Assembly: GCF_033097365.1 (NCBI RefSeq)
Contig: NZ_AP028461.1
Location: 9,389,501-9,453,500 of the forward strand
DNA from: Actinoplanes sichuanensis
GTDB taxonomy: Bacteria > Actinomycetota > Actinomycetes > Mycobacteriales > Micromonosporaceae
Length of the DNA: 64,000 nt
Direction: 5' to 3'
The position numbers and the translations under genes were made by a program. This document shows positions 63,409 to 64,000 of this stretch, piece by piece. Under the pieces are notes generated by a model that was not told the DNA's origin, did no database searches, and saw only the letters and a list, made by a program, of their open reading frames with translations. Each line of letters opens with the position of its first letter. Positions within the stretch are counted from its first letter, which is position 1.

Positions 63409-63588
63409 GGTCGCGGTTCGGGCGGTGGGCGCGGCAGGTTGTCTGGTCGCGGTTCGGGCGGTGGGCGCGGCAGGTTGTCTGGTCGCGGTTCGGGCGGTGG
63501 GCGCGGCAGGTTGTCTGGTCGCGGTTCGGGCGGTGGGCGCGGCAGGTTGTCTGGTCGCGGTTCGGGCGGTGGGCGCGGCGGGTGGGCT
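63409..63588. repeat. 36-bp tandem repeat array, five units
   Basis: Five head-to-tail units of 36 bases begin with GGTCGCGGTTCGGGCGGTGG. The first four are identical; the fifth differs in its last ten bases, and a sixth begins (GGTCGCGGTT) at 63589. It is G-rich on the plus strand with GGG runs, so a G-quadruplex or slipped-strand structure is possible. There are no spacers, so this is a minisatellite, not a CRISPR array. Confidence 0.92.
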
Positions 63589-63743
63589 GGTCGCGGTTAC
63601 CTCTGCGCGCCGTTGCTGTTAACCACGTTAGGGGTACGGCTACGTGTCCCGGGTTCGGGCATGAGGCTTCGTCGCCTTTCGGGTGAAGGTGATGGGAGCG
63701 CTATGCTCCCGGCTTTATTCGGTCTTCAGGGTGGGGTGCGGTC

Positions 63744-64000
63744 GTGACGGCGACTGGTGCTGGTGTGGAGCAGGGCAAGCGCAACGTTCTCGGTGTGCTT
63801 GTGGATGCGACTGACTACGCGACTGCTACGGCTCGGATCATCGAGGCCGCACGGGAGCAGCGGCCGTTCGCGGTCACCGCTCTGGCCGTGCACGGTGTGA
63901 TGACCGGTGTCGAGGATCCGGCACACAATGCCCGGCTCAACTCCTTCGATCTCGTTACCCCGGATGGGCAGCCGGTTCGGTGGGCGCTGAATCTGTTGCA
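63744..64000 (+). CDS. WecG/TagA/CpsF-family glycosyltransferase, N-terminal part
   Basis: 85 codons from a GTG, cut off by the window end. The visible part [40 protein letters not shown] and [21 protein letters not shown] is the N-terminus of WecG/TagA/CpsF enzymes, which transfer a sugar such as N-acetylmannosamine or its acid to a lipid-linked acceptor in wall polymer or exopolysaccharide synthesis. The Asp in TPDGQP is conserved in the family. Promoter region contains a G-rich minisatellite and a hairpin. Acceptor and product cannot be told from this part. Confidence 0.88.
   Translation, partial: MTATGAGVEQGKRNVLGVLVDATDYATATARIIEAAREQRPFAVTALAVHGVMTGVEDPAHNARLNSFDLVTPDGQPVRWALNLL

Larger units (their letters stand above)
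63289..63743. other. Intergenic region with terminator, 36-bp tandem repeats and a hairpin
   Basis: 455 bases. It contains the tRNA terminator, the repeat array (63409-63588), a 16-base sequence at 63628-63643 that also occurs at the end of the YcxB-like gene, and a GGGAGC-GCTAT-GCTCCC hairpin (63694-63710) 34 bases before the last gene. Open frames that cross the repeats start inside or near the tRNA and are not credible genes. Confidence 0.6.

Noticed and set aside
63409..63588. CRISPR array
   Set aside because: The 36-bp repeats are directly adjacent with no unique spacers, and no cas genes are nearby.
63179..63747. Protein-coding gene across the 36-bp repeats
   Set aside because: All open frames there begin within or next to tRNA-Leu or pass its terminator, and all three frames stay open because of the repeat, which is a compositional effect.

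Overview
The window is high-GC DNA packed with genes carrying GTG/ATG (and some TTG) starts and GGAGG-type ribosome binding sites. The gene content is that of a mycelial actinomycete, most likely a member of the Micromonosporaceae close to Actinoplanes (inferred from protein flavour; no search was run). Actinobacterial hallmarks are the HspR-controlled dnaK-grpE-dnaJ-hspR operon with HAIR operators, CrgA, the fhaA-fhaB-pstP-rodA-pbpA-pknA-pknB cluster, a class E sortase, DUF6458, an EtfD-type oxidoreductase and a FadE5-type acyl-CoA dehydrogenase. I see no insertion sequence, prophage or CRISPR array.

Layout. 1-9.2 kb: partial membrane protein, clpB, an MFS exporter, a secreted FG-GAP beta-propeller, a KhtT/KhtU-like K+/H+ antiport pair and a conserved hypothetical. 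9.2-18.4 kb: the heat-shock operon dnaK-grpE-dnaJ-hspR on the minus strand, divergent from two overlapping membrane-anchored GTPases and a hypothetical. 18.4-28.6 kb: a Ser/Pro-rich anchored protein, a branched-chain-type 2-oxoacid dehydrogenase operon (E1alpha, E1beta, E2), a 46-residue ORF and a 1303-residue FG-repeat membrane protein. 28.6-44.4 kb: a frameshifted NHLRC2-like thioredoxin/NHL gene, an ECF sigma factor with its membrane partner, pxpBCA (5-oxoprolinase), hemolysin III, DUF6458, SixA, a decayed Ig-like fragment, a FadE5-like dehydrogenase, a SpoIIE phosphatase, a phosphoribosyltransferase, dcd, an SOS-box-preceded PNPOx-family gene, tRNA-Gly(CCC), a lipoprotein and a LamG-like protein. 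44.4-49.2 kb: two CNNM/CorC-like proteins and EtfD. 49.2-64 kb: the cell-division and Ser/Thr phosphorylation block (crgA, DUF881, sortase E, trpG/pabA, then pknB-pknA-pbpA-rodA-pstP-fhaB-fhaA on the minus strand), tRNA-Leu(CAG), a 36-bp tandem repeat array, and the start of a WecG/TagA-type glycosyltransferase.

Regulatory links visible in the DNA. HAIR operators precede both clpB and dnaK, so the repressor (hspR) and its main targets are all here. A 16-bp operator-like motif, RYTACC-N4-AGTAAY, occurs twice before the acyl-CoA dehydrogenase, once before etfD, and once between pxpB and hemolysin III; this suggests a shared fatty-acid-oxidation regulator. A perfect actinobacterial LexA box abuts a probably leaderless PNPOx-family gene. 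Three places show single-base indels in very short homopolymers that break otherwise good reading frames; these may be real decay or assembly errors.
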